DNA of 64,000 nt from Luteolibacter arcticus (GCF_025950235.1 NZ_JAPDDT010000003.1:372001-436000), one strand, 5' to 3'; shown: positions 35,121-44,369, counted from the stretch's first letter. Translations and numbers: made by a program. Notes: generated from the sequence alone by a model not told the origin.

Positions 35121-36353
35121 ATGCCCCCCCTTCGACTTCCTTCCGCGACACCCCTTCGCGGATTCGTAGCCGCCGCTTTTGCTGGCGCGCCCTTCCTCAC
35201 ATCTGGCCTCGCTTCTGGCCAGGATTTCTCCCTTCGCGTCAGCGACGGGAATCGTGCCCTTACACAAACGTTCTTCCCTTCGCCGGCCCTCGCCAATCTG
35301 AAGGGCGGCTTTGATTTCGGCGTCGGCGCCCTCCTCACCTACGACTCGAACTTCTTCCTCTCCGAGGACTACACGGTCAGTGAGCTCACCGCGGATGTGA
35401 ATCCGTGGATCACCTACCGGACCGATCCCGAGGGTGGCGCGGAGTTTTCCTTCGAGGGGCGTTATGCCCCTTCGTTCCTCGCCTACCTCAACAACGAGGA
35501 TCTCAACGGCATCAACCACAGCGGGGGCGTGTTGTTCAAATACGCCGCGACCCGGACCACCATCCAGGTCTATGCGGACTATGACGAGGTCTCGATGGCC
35601 GATCGTCTGGTGGGCGGCTTCATCGAAGGATCGATCTTGGGTTACGGGATTTCCGGAAGTTACCAACTGGGTCCACGCACCGCACTCCTGGCGGGATGGT
35701 CCGCTTCCCAATCCGACTACAGCTCCGGCGCCCGCTCCGGCTCGGACATCTACACCTCCGAGGTCGCGGGCCTGTGGGACGCCACCGAGCGACTGAGAAT
35801 CGGTCCCTCGATCACCTACACCATGACCGAGTCCGACAGCACCGGGGAACGCGATGCCGTCGCCCTGCTGGTCAAGACCCGCTACCAGTTTGGAGAGCGG
35901 ATCCTCCTGGATGCCGCCGGCGGTCTCGAATACTCCAAGAACTCGCGGAGCAACGAAGGCTGGGAACCCGGCTTCACCGGCAGGCTGGCGGCCGACTACA
36001 TGCTCAGCCATCTGTGGACGTTCCGGGCAGGAGTCCGCTACTCGACCGTTCCCTCGCCGAATAATCTGAACTATCTGGTGAATGACCTTTCATTCACCTC
36101 CGCCATTGTCCGGAATTTCGAACGGTCCTCGTTGGAACTCGGTGTCGGAGTAAGCTTTTCCGACTACGAGGCGGTCGGTGTCGTCGTCGGCAATCGCGAA
36201 GACGACGAGTTCATGAATGCCTATCTCACCTATCGCCGGAATCTTTACTCCGACCGGGTGAATTTCGAATCCACGGTTAAGTGCGCCACCAATACGGGCC
36301 AGAAGGATTGGTCCCAGTGGCAGATCACGACCGGGATCAGCGTGGATTACTAA
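35121..36353 (+). CDS. Outer-membrane beta-barrel protein (BBP2-like)
   Basis: 410 residues from the ATG at 35121; the longer frame from a TTG at 35094 is less likely. Signal peptide (GFVAAAFAGAPFLTSGLASGQ). The mature protein is a run of alternating amphipathic strands: DFGVGALLTYDSNFFLSEDY, EFSFEGRYAPSFLAYL, TIQVYADYDEVSMADRLVGG, YGISGSYQLGPRTALLAGWSAS, and so on to a C-terminal strand ending in Tyr (TTGISVDY). Barrels of this kind often accompany exopolysaccharide loci and could serve export or surface anchoring. It lies just upstream of the main polysaccharide block, with a 600-bp intergenic region between. Confidence 0.8.
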   Translation: MPPLRLPSATPLRGFVAAAFAGAPFLTSGLASGQDFSLRVSDGNRALTQTFFPSPALANLKGGFDFGVGALLTYDSNFFLSEDYTVSELTADVNPWITYRTDPEGGAEFSFEGRYAPSFLAYLNNEDLNGINHSGGVLFKYAATRTTIQVYADYDEVSMADRLVGGFIEGSILGYGISGSYQLGPRTALLAGWSASQSDYSSGARSGSDIYTSEVAGLWDATERLRIGPSITYTMTESDSTGERDAVALLVKTRYQFGERILLDAAGGLEYSKNSRSNEGWEPGFTGRLAADYMLSHLWTFRAGVRYSTVPSPNNLNYLVNDLSFTSAIVRNFERSSLELGVGVSFSDYEAVGVVVGNREDDEFMNAYLTYRRNLYSDRVNFESTVKCATNTGQKDWSQWQITTGISVDY

Positions 36354-36380
36354 TGGTTCGTCCGCGGGTCTTCCCTTTCA

Positions 36381-36396
36381 TGGCATGGCAGTTGCT
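36381..36396 (+). promoter_or_regulatory. Sigma-54-like promoter site
   Basis: TGGCATGGCAGTTGCT fits TGGCACG-N4-TTGCW with one mismatch and correct GG-N10-GC spacing. About one such match is expected by chance in 64 kb, but this one is intergenic. 558 bp upstream of the sugar transferase gene. Confidence 0.35.
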
Positions 36397-36898
36397 GCCA
36401 CTTGCTTCGGAGATTCTGAATGCTCGCCTCTGAAGAATTCATGTTCACGGATACGGCAATGCGGCTGTTAGCCGTCGGTCCGCTCCTCCGGAAACTTCAA
36501 AAAAAAGGAGGTCCGTCACCCTTGCCACATCGTCCGAATTCACAGTTTGGTAAATCTGGCAGAATTGTGACTACCCCTCGCCACGGATGTTCAAATAAAA
36601 GCTTGAGAGCGCGTGTCATTCTGATAGAACAAGCGGCGCTGTTCATCCCCACCCCCAGAACATCTCCCCCACTTGAATTTCTGCTGGTTTCGCCCCCGTT
36701 CCACCCGGCCCTCGTGAGAGGGTCTGACTGTCGCGAAATTTTCTGCAGGCCTGAAAGTAACGGGGAGGTCACCTCCTGTTCACCTCCCCATTCAGGTCTT
36801 GGCCACGCCACAAGTGGAACCAAACGACCAAGGGCGGCAGCATCGTGAAATTCGCCAAGGCACATCATCATCGAGAAAACCCTCCCGCCATGATCCCC

Positions 36899-36907
36899 TG
36901 CTAGAAT
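36899..36907 (+). promoter_or_regulatory. Extended -10 element of the main polysaccharide block
   Basis: TGCTAGAAT (TGN plus TAGAAT, 5 of 6). TGCTAGAAC recurs at 42849-42857 and TGCTAGAAG at 4212-4220, each shortly before a start codon. No good -35 is visible. Confidence 0.45.
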
Positions 36908-36953
36908 TTTTCCTGAAGATCCGTCATATCTCCACCCCCCACTCCCCCCCCGG

Positions 36954-37829
36954 ATGATCACACCCCCCATTGATCGGCCCCACCGGTCGGCAGCTGGCTG
37001 CCGACAAGGATACATGGAAGCCACTGCGACCGCGACTCTTGACCGTCGCACGAAGAGCCGCGAAACGAAGTCGAGGCTCCCCACCACCAGCCCCGTCCGG
37101 CGACGCCCTGCGGCCAAGCGGGTCCTGACCGCCGTTCCATCATGGAAGCGCGCCTTGGATGTCTCGCTCGTCGTGATGACGCTGCCGATTTCGATCATGC
37201 TGATCGTGGCCGTGGCGCTGTGGATCCGCCTGGTTTCACGAGGCCCGGCATTGTTCCTCCAAAAGCGCGTCGGCCACGGCGAGAAGCTCTTCACTATCTT
37301 CAAATTCCGGACCATGCACGAAGGTGCGCCCACCCGGAACCACGAACTCCACGTGGCACGGCTGGTCGAATCCGACCGGCCGCTGATCAAGCTCGATGAA
37401 CTCGGCGACGCCCGCCTGATTCCCGGCGCATGCTTCCTCCGGAGTACCGGACTGGATGAGCTGCCGCAGCTTTTCAACGTCCTGCGCGGCGAAATGAGCC
37501 TCGTGGGCCCGCGTCCCTGCATTCCCGGCGAGCACGGCTTCTTCACCTCCGCCCAGCGCGAGCGTTTTCAAGTCCTGCCCGGCCTCACCGGACTCTGGCA
37601 GGTCAATGGCAAGAACCGCACGACCTTTCGCGAAATGGCAGCCCTGGATGTGGCTTACGCCCGCCGTTCGTCACTCGGCCTTGATCTAATCGTGATCTTC
37701 CGGACCCCGATGGCACTACTGGGGGAAATGAAGCAATGCTTCCAACGCCGCTTCCTCACCTCCGACGCCGAACCGGCGGAGGAACCGATGCTCAGCTACG
37801 CCAGGCAGCGGTTCGGAGATCGATCATGA
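36954..37829 (+). CDS. Short-form initiating phosphoglycosyltransferase (bacterial sugar transferase)
   Basis: 291 residues. A non-conserved, basic N-terminus (about 1-60) precedes one hydrophobic membrane-dipping helix (LDVSLVVMTLPISIMLIVAVALWI). The catalytic domain follows, with [60 protein letters not shown] and PGLTGLWQVNG. This monotopic family transfers a sugar-1-phosphate from UDP-sugar to undecaprenyl phosphate and starts repeat-unit synthesis. An internal ATG at 37014 is an alternative start. Its stop overlaps the next gene (ATGA). A second, long-form enzyme of the same reaction class lies at 42888. Confidence 0.9.
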   Translation: MITPPIDRPHRSAAGCRQGYMEATATATLDRRTKSRETKSRLPTTSPVRRRPAAKRVLTAVPSWKRALDVSLVVMTLPISIMLIVAVALWIRLVSRGPALFLQKRVGHGEKLFTIFKFRTMHEGAPTRNHELHVARLVESDRPLIKLDELGDARLIPGACFLRSTGLDELPQLFNVLRGEMSLVGPRPCIPGEHGFFTSAQRERFQVLPGLTGLWQVNGKNRTTFREMAALDVAYARRSSLGLDLIVIFRTPMALLGEMKQCFQRRFLTSDAEPAEEPMLSYARQRFGDRS

Positions 37830-38908
37830 AGGACAAGCTCGCCGTCGGCATCGTTGGGTGCGGTTACTGGGGGCCAAATCTCGCCCGCAATTTCAGTCTC
37901 CACCCGGATGCCGAGGTCGCTGCGTTGTGCGATATCGATCCGGACCGGCTCGAGCATGTCCGCCGGCTTCATCCCGGCACCCGCGCTTTCACCGACTTCA
38001 AGCGCTTCCTCGAAAGCCCGTCACTCGACGTCGTGGTGATCGCCACGCCGGTCAAAACCCACCATGGCCTCGCCAAGGCCGCCCTGCTCGCGGGCAAGCA
38101 TGTCTTCATCGAGAAGCCGATGGCGTCCTCCGCCGCGGAGTGCGAGGACCTCATCGCGATCGCCCGCAGCGAGGGCCTGACCTTGATGGTCGGCCACACT
38201 TACCTCTACTCCGAACCGGTCCGGAAAATCGCCGACATCGTCCGCTCCGGTGGGATCGGCGAACTGAAGTACATCAACTGCCAGCGCCTGAACCTCGGCC
38301 TCTTCCAACAGGACATCAATGTCGCATGGGATCTCGCACCCCACGACCTCTCGATCATCCTGCACCTCATGGGCGAAGCGCCGGAACGGGTGAATTGCCA
38401 GGGCAATGCCCACATTCACCCGGGCATCGAGGATGTCACCAATCTCTCGCTTGGCTTCAAGCGCAAGCGCTTCGCGACCATCCAGAGTTCCTGGCTGGAG
38501 CCGCGGAAAGTCCGCCAGATGACCTTCGTGGGCACCCACAAGATGATCGTCTATGACGATCTCCAGCCGCTGGAAAAGATCCGCATCTACGACGTGCGGG
38601 TCGAATGCCCGCCGCACTACGACAGCTTCGCGGAGTTCCACTATTCCTATCACTACGGCGATTGCTACCTACCGAGGATCGAGCAGAGCGAACCGCTGAA
38701 AACCATGTGCGCTCACCTCATCGAGTGCATTCGTGAGCAGCGCCGGCCCCTGACCTGTGGCCAGCGCGGGCTCGAGGTGGTGAGAATCCTCGAAGCCAGC
38801 TCCGCATCACTCCGCGCTGGCGGTGGCCCCGTTGCGGTGGCCACCCAACCCGCATCCCGCCGCCCTTTCCGGGAGGCCTCGGACCAAGCGCAACCAACAC
38901 CACCATGA
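37826..38908 (+). CDS. Gfo/Idh/MocA dehydrogenase, WlbA-like
   Basis: 360 residues from the ATG at 37826, overlapping the upstream stop by 4 bp. Rossmann motif VGIVGCGYWGPNLARNF, family motif FIEKPMASSAAECEDLI, and LMVGHTYLYSEPVRKI. With the adjacent hexapeptide acetyltransferase it resembles the WlbA-WlbB (WbpB-WbpD) pair, which oxidises UDP-GlcNAc-uronic acid at C3 and acetylates the amino sugar made from it. The aminotransferase that would act in between is not in this window. The pathway is inference; the dehydrogenase family is firm. Confidence 0.88.
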   Translation: MKDKLAVGIVGCGYWGPNLARNFSLHPDAEVAALCDIDPDRLEHVRRLHPGTRAFTDFKRFLESPSLDVVVIATPVKTHHGLAKAALLAGKHVFIEKPMASSAAECEDLIAIARSEGLTLMVGHTYLYSEPVRKIADIVRSGGIGELKYINCQRLNLGLFQQDINVAWDLAPHDLSIILHLMGEAPERVNCQGNAHIHPGIEDVTNLSLGFKRKRFATIQSSWLEPRKVRQMTFVGTHKMIVYDDLQPLEKIRIYDVRVECPPHYDSFAEFHYSYHYGDCYLPRIEQSEPLKTMCAHLIECIREQRRPLTCGQRGLEVVRILEASSASLRAGGGPVAVATQPASRRPFREASDQAQPTPP

Positions 38909-39417
38909 CCCGCTTTCCTGAAGACAACCTGCGGGTCGCGGCGGACGTGGTGCTCGGAGAACGGGTCAAGCTGTTCGACTTCGTGAACCTCTACGGCTGC
39001 GAGATCGGCGACGATACCCGCATCGGCACCTTTGTCGAAATCCAGCGCGGCGCGAAGATTGGCGCCCGCTGCAAGGTCTCAAGCCACACCTTCATCTGCG
39101 AAGGAGTCCGCATCGAGGACGAGGTCTTCATCGGCCACGGCGTGATGTTCGTGAATGATCGCTTTCCCCGTGCGGCGAATGCAGATGGCTCACCGAAAAA
39201 CTCCGACGATTGGACCTGCGAATCCACCTTGGTGGAAGCCGGTGCCTCGATCGGGTCTGGCAGCACGATCCTAGGTGGTTTGACCATCGGCCACCGCGCG
39301 ATGATCGGCGCCGGCAGCGTGGTCACGCGCGACGTTCCGCCACGGACCGTCGTCGCCGGAAACCCCGCCCGCGTCATCCGCGAAGTCCCCGAAAACGATT
39401 TCAAATCGCTCCCTTGA
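38905..39417 (+). CDS. Left-handed beta-helix N-acetyltransferase, WlbB/WbpD-like
   Basis: 170 residues of hexapeptide repeats (LFDFVNLYGCEIGDDTRIGTFVEIQ, GARCKVSSHTFICEGVRIEDEVFIGHGVMFVNDRFPRA) with the usual C-terminal coil GAGSVVTRDVPPRTVVAGNPARVI. FVNDRFPRA and the insertion after it are typical of acetyltransferases acting on UDP-3-amino-3-deoxyuronic acids (WbpD/WlbB). It starts within the stop of the dehydrogenase (ATGA, 38905-38908), so coupling is likely. It would work in the cytoplasm as a trimer on a nucleotide sugar. Confidence 0.88.
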   Translation: MTRFPEDNLRVAADVVLGERVKLFDFVNLYGCEIGDDTRIGTFVEIQRGAKIGARCKVSSHTFICEGVRIEDEVFIGHGVMFVNDRFPRAANADGSPKNSDDWTCESTLVEAGASIGSGSTILGGLTIGHRAMIGAGSVVTRDVPPRTVVAGNPARVIREVPENDFKSLP

Positions 39418-39507
39418 CCCCCCGTCATCGCGTAATGCCCCATGGCGGAATATCTGCTTTGAATTTCCTGTTGTTGATTTCCTCCCCTCGCAACGCCTAA
39501 CGTCAGT

Positions 39508-39519
39508 CCCCCCCCCGGA
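39508..39519 (+). promoter_or_regulatory. C-tract leader of the Wzz/BY-kinase gene
   Basis: Nine consecutive C (39508-39516), then GGA, ATG at 39520; no other Shine-Dalgarno-like sequence. Confidence 0.5.
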
Positions 39520-41775
39520 ATGCAAAAGACTGTTCCCACCCCCTCAAAAGGAGGCCTTGGCCTTCAGGACATCCTGTTCGTGCTCTTCAAGCACAAGTGG
39601 AAGATCCTTTTCCTTGGCCTACTCGGCCTCGGTGCCGCAGCAGGCGTGTACACCACGCAGAAGCCTCTTTACGAATCCCACTCGCGGATCCTCGTCAAAC
39701 ACGTGATCCAGCGCGGCGGCACCGATGGCATCGACAGCCAGGTCGATGCCGGCGGTCGCTCGGGCGAGCAAGTGATCAACACCGAGATGGTCATCCTTCG
39801 CAGCGGCGATCTCGCCGCCGAGGTTGCCCAGAGCGTCGGCGTCGAGCGGCTGGTGCCCAACTCGCTTGGCCAGTCAGCCCTGACGGACGCGGCGAACGTG
39901 GTGCAAGGCGGCCTTGAAATCGCCCCCGAGTCCCGCGGCAGCAATGTGCTCCTCCTCACCTATCGCCACCCCGATCCCGAGCTTGCCCGCGATGTGCTGG
40001 AAAGCGTGATCAAGCGGTATCCCGAGCGGCACCTTGAAATCCACCGCTCGGTCGGTGCCTTCGACTCGGTATCGAAGCAGGCGAACGTCGTTCGTGAGAA
40101 GCTTCACAAGACCGAGCAGGAACTCAACAAGCTGAAGGCAGACTCCGGGATCATCTCGGTCCATGAGCAATCGCTTTCGCTCTCGACCCAACGCGACAAG
40201 ACCCAAGGCGACATCGTCGGTGCCGAAGCGGAACTCGCCGCCCAATCATCCAAGGTCGACTCCTTGGAAAAGAAGCTTTCCGGACAAGGCGCCACGACCG
40301 AGGCACCGCAGGGAGCCTCGCCCCGGCCCGCCGCGGCAGCGCCCAAGCCGGAGCAAGTGGAGGAATACCGCGAGCTCGCCAAGCGCCTCGAGTATCTCCA
40401 GACTCAGGACCTCGCCCTGCGCAGCAAGTTCGCCTCGGGAAATCCCCAGGTGGTCCGCAATCAGCAGGACATCAATTCCACCAAGGCGGCACGCAATGCC
40501 TTGCTGGCGAAAGCACCCGGACTGGTGGCGGAAAGCGTCACCCCGGCGGGCGAGCCCACGGTGAATCCACTGGCCGAACTTGACCACGAAAAGGCCGTGA
40601 TGGGATCCATCATTGCCCGCATCGGCCGCTACAAAAGCCACCTCGCCGAACTGGAAGACAAGTTCAAGAAGCTCACCGAAGTCGGACCACAGATCGCCGA
40701 GCTGGAGCGCCAGCGGGAGATGCAGGATGGCGAATACCGCTTGCTCGAGTCCAACCTCAAGAAGGCCGAAGTGGACCGCAATCTGGATCGCACGGAGATC
40801 CCCGGCCTCAAGATCGTGGAGAGCCCGACCCTGCCAAAACAGAGCTTCAGCGAGACGACCAAGAAGCTCGTGCTGGGACTCGCCGGAGCAGGCTTTGCCC
40901 TCGGACTTGGCATTGCCTTCCTCCTCGAGCTCGTGGTGGACCGCCGGATCACCCGCCCGACCGAGATCGAAGGCCGGCTCCAGGTGCCGCTCATGCTTTC
41001 CATCCCCTATGTGCGGCCGAAGAACCGCGGCGCTCACCTGATTGCCAACGATCACGACGAAGCGTCCGGCACCGAGGGCGAGAAGTTGCTGCCAGCCGTG
41101 CGCACTGCCAATGGCTTCCCTGCCTTCGCCGGACGGACGGATCACTTCATCCACCCGTATTCCGAAGCGATCCGCGACCGCATCGTCTTCAATTTCCAGA
41201 TCAACAACATGACCCACAAGCCCAAGCTGATGGCCGTGACCGGCCTCTCGGCAGGCGCGGGCACCTCCACCATCGCGGCCGGCTTGGCCAAGGCCTTCTC
41301 TGAGGTCAATGGCGCGAAGGTCCTGCTGGTCGATCTGAATTCCGATTACCCGGACGACAATCCGATGTTCGGCAACAAGCCGCTCCACTCGGTGGTCGGC
41401 GCCCTCCAGGCAGCTCGCAACACCCGCTTCAAGGAAGGCGGCCAGAACCTCTACCTCGCCAGCGCCGCGGCGACCAAGGCCGACCCGAGTGCGACTCCCT
41501 TCGGCCCGATGCATCTCTACGAACTCCTCCCGCATTTCCGCGCCAGCGAGTTCGACTACGTGATTTTCGACATGCCGCCGATGGGCCAGACCAGCCCGAC
41601 ACTCGCGATGGCCGGCCTGATGGACAAGGTCCTGCTGGTCGTCGATGGCGAAGACACCAACCGCGACACCCTCAAGTGGGGCTACTCCGAATTGGTCAAA
41701 GGCCGCGCCGACGTTTCCTGCGTCTTCAACAAGGCCCGTTCCCACGCCCCACGCTGGGTCGCGGGAGATATTTGA
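39520..41775 (+). CDS. Wzz-type chain-length regulator fused to a degenerate BY-kinase-like ATPase
   Basis: 751 residues. Wzz domain: first transmembrane helix WKILFLGLLGLGAAAGVY (about 27-44), periplasmic coiled coils (about 185-260 and 360-430), second helix KLVLGLAGAGFALGLGIAFLLEL (about 449-471). A cytoplasmic P-loop domain follows (about 560-751). The Walker A equivalent reads VTGLSAGAGTSTIAAGL, lacking the Lys of GKS/T; Walker A' is KVLLVDLNSD and Walker B-like VIFDMPPMGQ. No Tyr cluster is present at the C-terminus (PRWVAGDI). It is expected to control polymer length with the Wzy-like polymerase (50589) and flippase (53341), but probably without kinase activity. Confidence 0.88.
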   Translation: MQKTVPTPSKGGLGLQDILFVLFKHKWKILFLGLLGLGAAAGVYTTQKPLYESHSRILVKHVIQRGGTDGIDSQVDAGGRSGEQVINTEMVILRSGDLAAEVAQSVGVERLVPNSLGQSALTDAANVVQGGLEIAPESRGSNVLLLTYRHPDPELARDVLESVIKRYPERHLEIHRSVGAFDSVSKQANVVREKLHKTEQELNKLKADSGIISVHEQSLSLSTQRDKTQGDIVGAEAELAAQSSKVDSLEKKLSGQGATTEAPQGASPRPAAAAPKPEQVEEYRELAKRLEYLQTQDLALRSKFASGNPQVVRNQQDINSTKAARNALLAKAPGLVAESVTPAGEPTVNPLAELDHEKAVMGSIIARIGRYKSHLAELEDKFKKLTEVGPQIAELERQREMQDGEYRLLESNLKKAEVDRNLDRTEIPGLKIVESPTLPKQSFSETTKKLVLGLAGAGFALGLGIAFLLELVVDRRITRPTEIEGRLQVPLMLSIPYVRPKNRGAHLIANDHDEASGTEGEKLLPAVRTANGFPAFAGRTDHFIHPYSEAIRDRIVFNFQINNMTHKPKLMAVTGLSAGAGTSTIAAGLAKAFSEVNGAKVLLVDLNSDYPDDNPMFGNKPLHSVVGALQAARNTRFKEGGQNLYLASAAATKADPSATPFGPMHLYELLPHFRASEFDYVIFDMPPMGQTSPTLAMAGLMDKVLLVVDGEDTNRDTLKWGYSELVKGRADVSCVFNKARSHAPRWVAGDI

Positions 41776-41839
41776 AACCACTCACCCTTGCCGTTCCACC
41801 CTTGAGCACCCGGATCGAACCTCCTCCCCACTCCTTCCG

Positions 41840-42835
41840 ATGCCGAAACAACTGGCCTCCTCCTATGAGGCGATGGCAACGGGATCGCCCGGCTTCCTGA
41901 CCCGGGCGTATTACCGGATCAAGCCGTTCATCCCCCGCCGGCTCCGCTGGGCTCTGCGCCGCAGCCGGGCCCGTGCGATCGTGCGCGACTGCCGCAGCAC
42001 GTGGCCGATCGATGTCACCTCGGCTTCCCCACCAGCCGGCTGGTCCGGTTGGCCGGAAGGGAATGAATTCGCCTTCGTCATCACCCACGATGTCGAGTCG
42101 TGTGCCGGACTGGAAAAGGTCCGGGACCTCGCCCAACTCGAAGTCGGCCTCGGCCTGCGCTCCTCCTTCAACTTCATCCCGGAAGGCCCCTACGAGGATC
42201 CGGCCGAACTCCGCGCCTGGTTGGAAGCGAGGGGATTCGAAATCGGCGTCCACGACCTCAATCACGACGGCCGCCTCTACGGATCGCGGCAGGGATTCCT
42301 CCAGAAGGCCGGCCGCATCAATCGCCATCTCAAGAATTGGGGTTCGGTCGGCTTCCGCTCCGGCTTCATGATGCGGCAGCTCGATTGGATCCACGACCTC
42401 GACGTGACTTACGACGCCTCGACCTTCGACACCGACCCCTTCGAGCCCCAGCCGGAAGGCTCCCGCACCATCTTCCCCTTTCTCGTCAAGTCGGATGACC
42501 CCGCCCCCGGCTACGTCGAGCTCCCCTACACGCTGCCGCAGGATTCCACCCTCTTCCTCCTGCTCGGCGAGGAGACGACGGAAATCTGGAAGCAGAAGCT
42601 CGAATGGATCGCCCGCAAGGGCGGCCTCGCCCTGGTTAATATTCATCCCGACTACATCAATTTCTCCGGAAAACGGACCTCAACCTGCTACCCGCATTCG
42701 CTGGTGAAGGAGTTCCTCGAACACCTGTGCAGCCGTTACCGGGGAAAATACTGGAATCCTCTGGCAAAGGATCTCGCCTGCTGGTTCCGCCGCCACGCGG
42801 TTCCTTTGCCGGATGCCGATGATCCGGCTTGTTGA
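41840..42835 (+). CDS. CE4-like polysaccharide deacetylase
   Basis: 331 residues from the ATG at 41840; upstream in-frame starts lie inside the preceding gene. Motifs of the NodB-like fold: FVITHDVESC (Asp of motif 1), FEIGVHDLNHDG (His-x4-His metal pair), VGFRSGFMMRQLDW (motif 3 Arg), and YVELPYTLPQDSTLF, LVNIHPDYINF (late His). The metal site Asp-His-His appears present. No signal peptide is visible, so it may act on lipid-linked repeat units in the cytoplasm or be exported otherwise. It sits between the chain-length regulator and the long-form phosphoglycosyltransferase, pointing to polysaccharide modification. Confidence 0.8.
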   Translation: MPKQLASSYEAMATGSPGFLTRAYYRIKPFIPRRLRWALRRSRARAIVRDCRSTWPIDVTSASPPAGWSGWPEGNEFAFVITHDVESCAGLEKVRDLAQLEVGLGLRSSFNFIPEGPYEDPAELRAWLEARGFEIGVHDLNHDGRLYGSRQGFLQKAGRINRHLKNWGSVGFRSGFMMRQLDWIHDLDVTYDASTFDTDPFEPQPEGSRTIFPFLVKSDDPAPGYVELPYTLPQDSTLFLLLGEETTEIWKQKLEWIARKGGLALVNIHPDYINFSGKRTSTCYPHSLVKEFLEHLCSRYRGKYWNPLAKDLACWFRRHAVPLPDADDPAC

Positions 42836-42848
42836 CGCCCCTCCCCCC

Positions 42849-42887
42849 TGCTAGAACGCCCTCACCCCCCATCCCCCCGCCCCCCCA
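42849..42887 (+). promoter_or_regulatory. Internal promoter-like site and C-rich leader
   Basis: TGCTAGAAC (42849-42857, extended -10 type) is followed by a pyrimidine leader with C6, C6 and C7 runs up to the ATG at 42888. TTGACG at 42832 is too close to be a good -35 (14 bp). No Shine-Dalgarno. Confidence 0.4.
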
Positions 42888-44333
42888 ATGATTCGCCTTC
42901 GACACAAGGTGCTGATCCATAGTTTTCGCTTGCTTGACCAGCTCACGCTGGTGGCTGCGGCAGCACTGATCATCTACTTCCGTCCGGAGATCGCCCTTTT
43001 CGGCGGTCATCCGACCACTCCGGCCACACCCCGGATCACCGATACCATCGGCGTGCTGATCCTGGCCCTCGGCTGGGTCGGTATCTTCGCCTACACCATC
43101 CGTTACAAGGCCGACCGTTTCGTCGCGCTGACCACCCAGATCAAGGATCTGGTCAAGGCCACCACGCTGGCAGCGTTCTGGCTGATGCTCGTCAGCGGGA
43201 TCTTCGCGGTCGGCAGCTTCAATACCCTCAACATCCTGTTCTTCTGGAGCGCGGTCACCGGTGCCGGAGTCATCAGCCGGCTGGCCCTGCGGCTGGTGCT
43301 GATGAGCGCCCGGCGCTCAGGTTACAACTACCGCTACCTGCTGATCATCGGAGCCAACTCGCGTGCCAACGAAGTGGCCGACAAGATCGACGCCAAGCCG
43401 GAGCTTGGCTACAAGATCATCGGCTTCGTCGCCGAGAACGAAAGCACCCGCCAGACTTGGAGCGAGCGAAACAGCCACCGCGGCGAAGTGCTGGGAACGC
43501 TGGATGAACTCCAGGGCGTGCTCAAGCGCGAGCGAGTCGATGAGATGATGGTCTGCCTCCCGGTGGAGTCGCGCTTCAGCGACATCGTCACCGTCGTCCA
43601 GCACGCCCGCGACCTCGGCGTGGTGGTGCGCCTGATGCCGGATCTGCAAGATGAGTCGCTGTTCAAGAACGTCCACCTCGAGGAATTCGAAGGCGAGGCC
43701 GTCGTCACGATGTTCCGCGAGCAGATGCTGCTGCAACTGCTCGCCAAGCGTATGGTGGACGCCGCGCTTTCCTTGACCGCACTGATCGTGCTCGCCCCGC
43801 TGATGCTGGTGGTGGCAATCCTGATCAAGGTCACCAGCCCCGGTCCGGTGTTCTTTGCCCAGGACCGCGTCGGCATGAACCAGCGTAGCTTCCGCATCTA
43901 CAAGTTCCGCTCGATGGTGGTGGACGCCGAAGCGAAGAAGAAGGAACTCGCCCACCTCAACGAGATTGCCGATGGCCCGGCCTTCAAGATGAAGGACGAT
44001 CCGCGGATCACCCGGATCGGTCGCTTCATCCGCAAGACCAGCATCGACGAGCTGCCCCAGCTCTTCAACGTGCTGCACGGCGAGATGAGCCTGGTCGGCC
44101 CGCGCCCGCCGCTCCCGGATGAGGTGAAGAAGTACGAGTGGCTCTTCCGCAAGCGCCTCTCCGTGAAGCCTGGTATCACCTGCGTCTGGCAAATCAGCGG
44201 CCGCAGCAACACCACCTTCGAGCGTTGGATGCAGATGGACAGCGAGTACATCGACAACTGGTCCATCTGGCTCGACTTCAAGATCCTGGTCAAAACCGTG
44301 CCCGCCGTCTTGTTCGGCCGCGGAGCGTCATGA
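42888..44333 (+). CDS. Long-form polyprenyl glycosylphosphotransferase (WcaJ/WbaP-like)
   Basis: 481 residues. Four N-terminal transmembrane helices ([71 protein letters not shown]). A Rossmann-like middle domain follows ([18 protein letters not shown]), then the membrane-dipping helix [22 protein letters not shown] and the catalytic domain ([65 protein letters not shown]). It transfers hexose-1-phosphate to undecaprenyl phosphate. This is the second such enzyme in the locus; the catalytic Asp-Glu pair is present in both. Confidence 0.93.
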   Translation: MIRLRHKVLIHSFRLLDQLTLVAAAALIIYFRPEIALFGGHPTTPATPRITDTIGVLILALGWVGIFAYTIRYKADRFVALTTQIKDLVKATTLAAFWLMLVSGIFAVGSFNTLNILFFWSAVTGAGVISRLALRLVLMSARRSGYNYRYLLIIGANSRANEVADKIDAKPELGYKIIGFVAENESTRQTWSERNSHRGEVLGTLDELQGVLKRERVDEMMVCLPVESRFSDIVTVVQHARDLGVVVRLMPDLQDESLFKNVHLEEFEGEAVVTMFREQMLLQLLAKRMVDAALSLTALIVLAPLMLVVAILIKVTSPGPVFFAQDRVGMNQRSFRIYKFRSMVVDAEAKKKELAHLNEIADGPAFKMKDDPRITRIGRFIRKTSIDELPQLFNVLHGEMSLVGPRPPLPDEVKKYEWLFRKRLSVKPGITCVWQISGRSNTTFERWMQMDSEYIDNWSIWLDFKILVKTVPAVLFGRGAS

Positions 44334-44369
44334 TGCATTCCTGCCGATAAGCATCGTCTGGACACACCC

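Larger units (their letters stand above)
36354..36953. promoter_or_regulatory. 600-bp regulatory region before the main polysaccharide block
   Basis: No convincing gene; the 142-codon frame at 36420-36848 has no protein-like pattern. Visible elements are a sigma-54-like site (36381-36396), an AT-rich zone GGTAAATCTGGCAGAATTGTGAC (about 36550-36572), and a TGCTAGAAT extended -10 (36899-36907) 47 bp before the ATG. C6 and C8 runs (36935-36940, 36944-36951) lie just before the start. Confidence 0.5.

Noticed and set aside
36420..36848. 142-codon open frame before the main polysaccharide block
   Set aside because: Composition is not protein-like, there is no domain or start context, and it spans apparent regulatory DNA.
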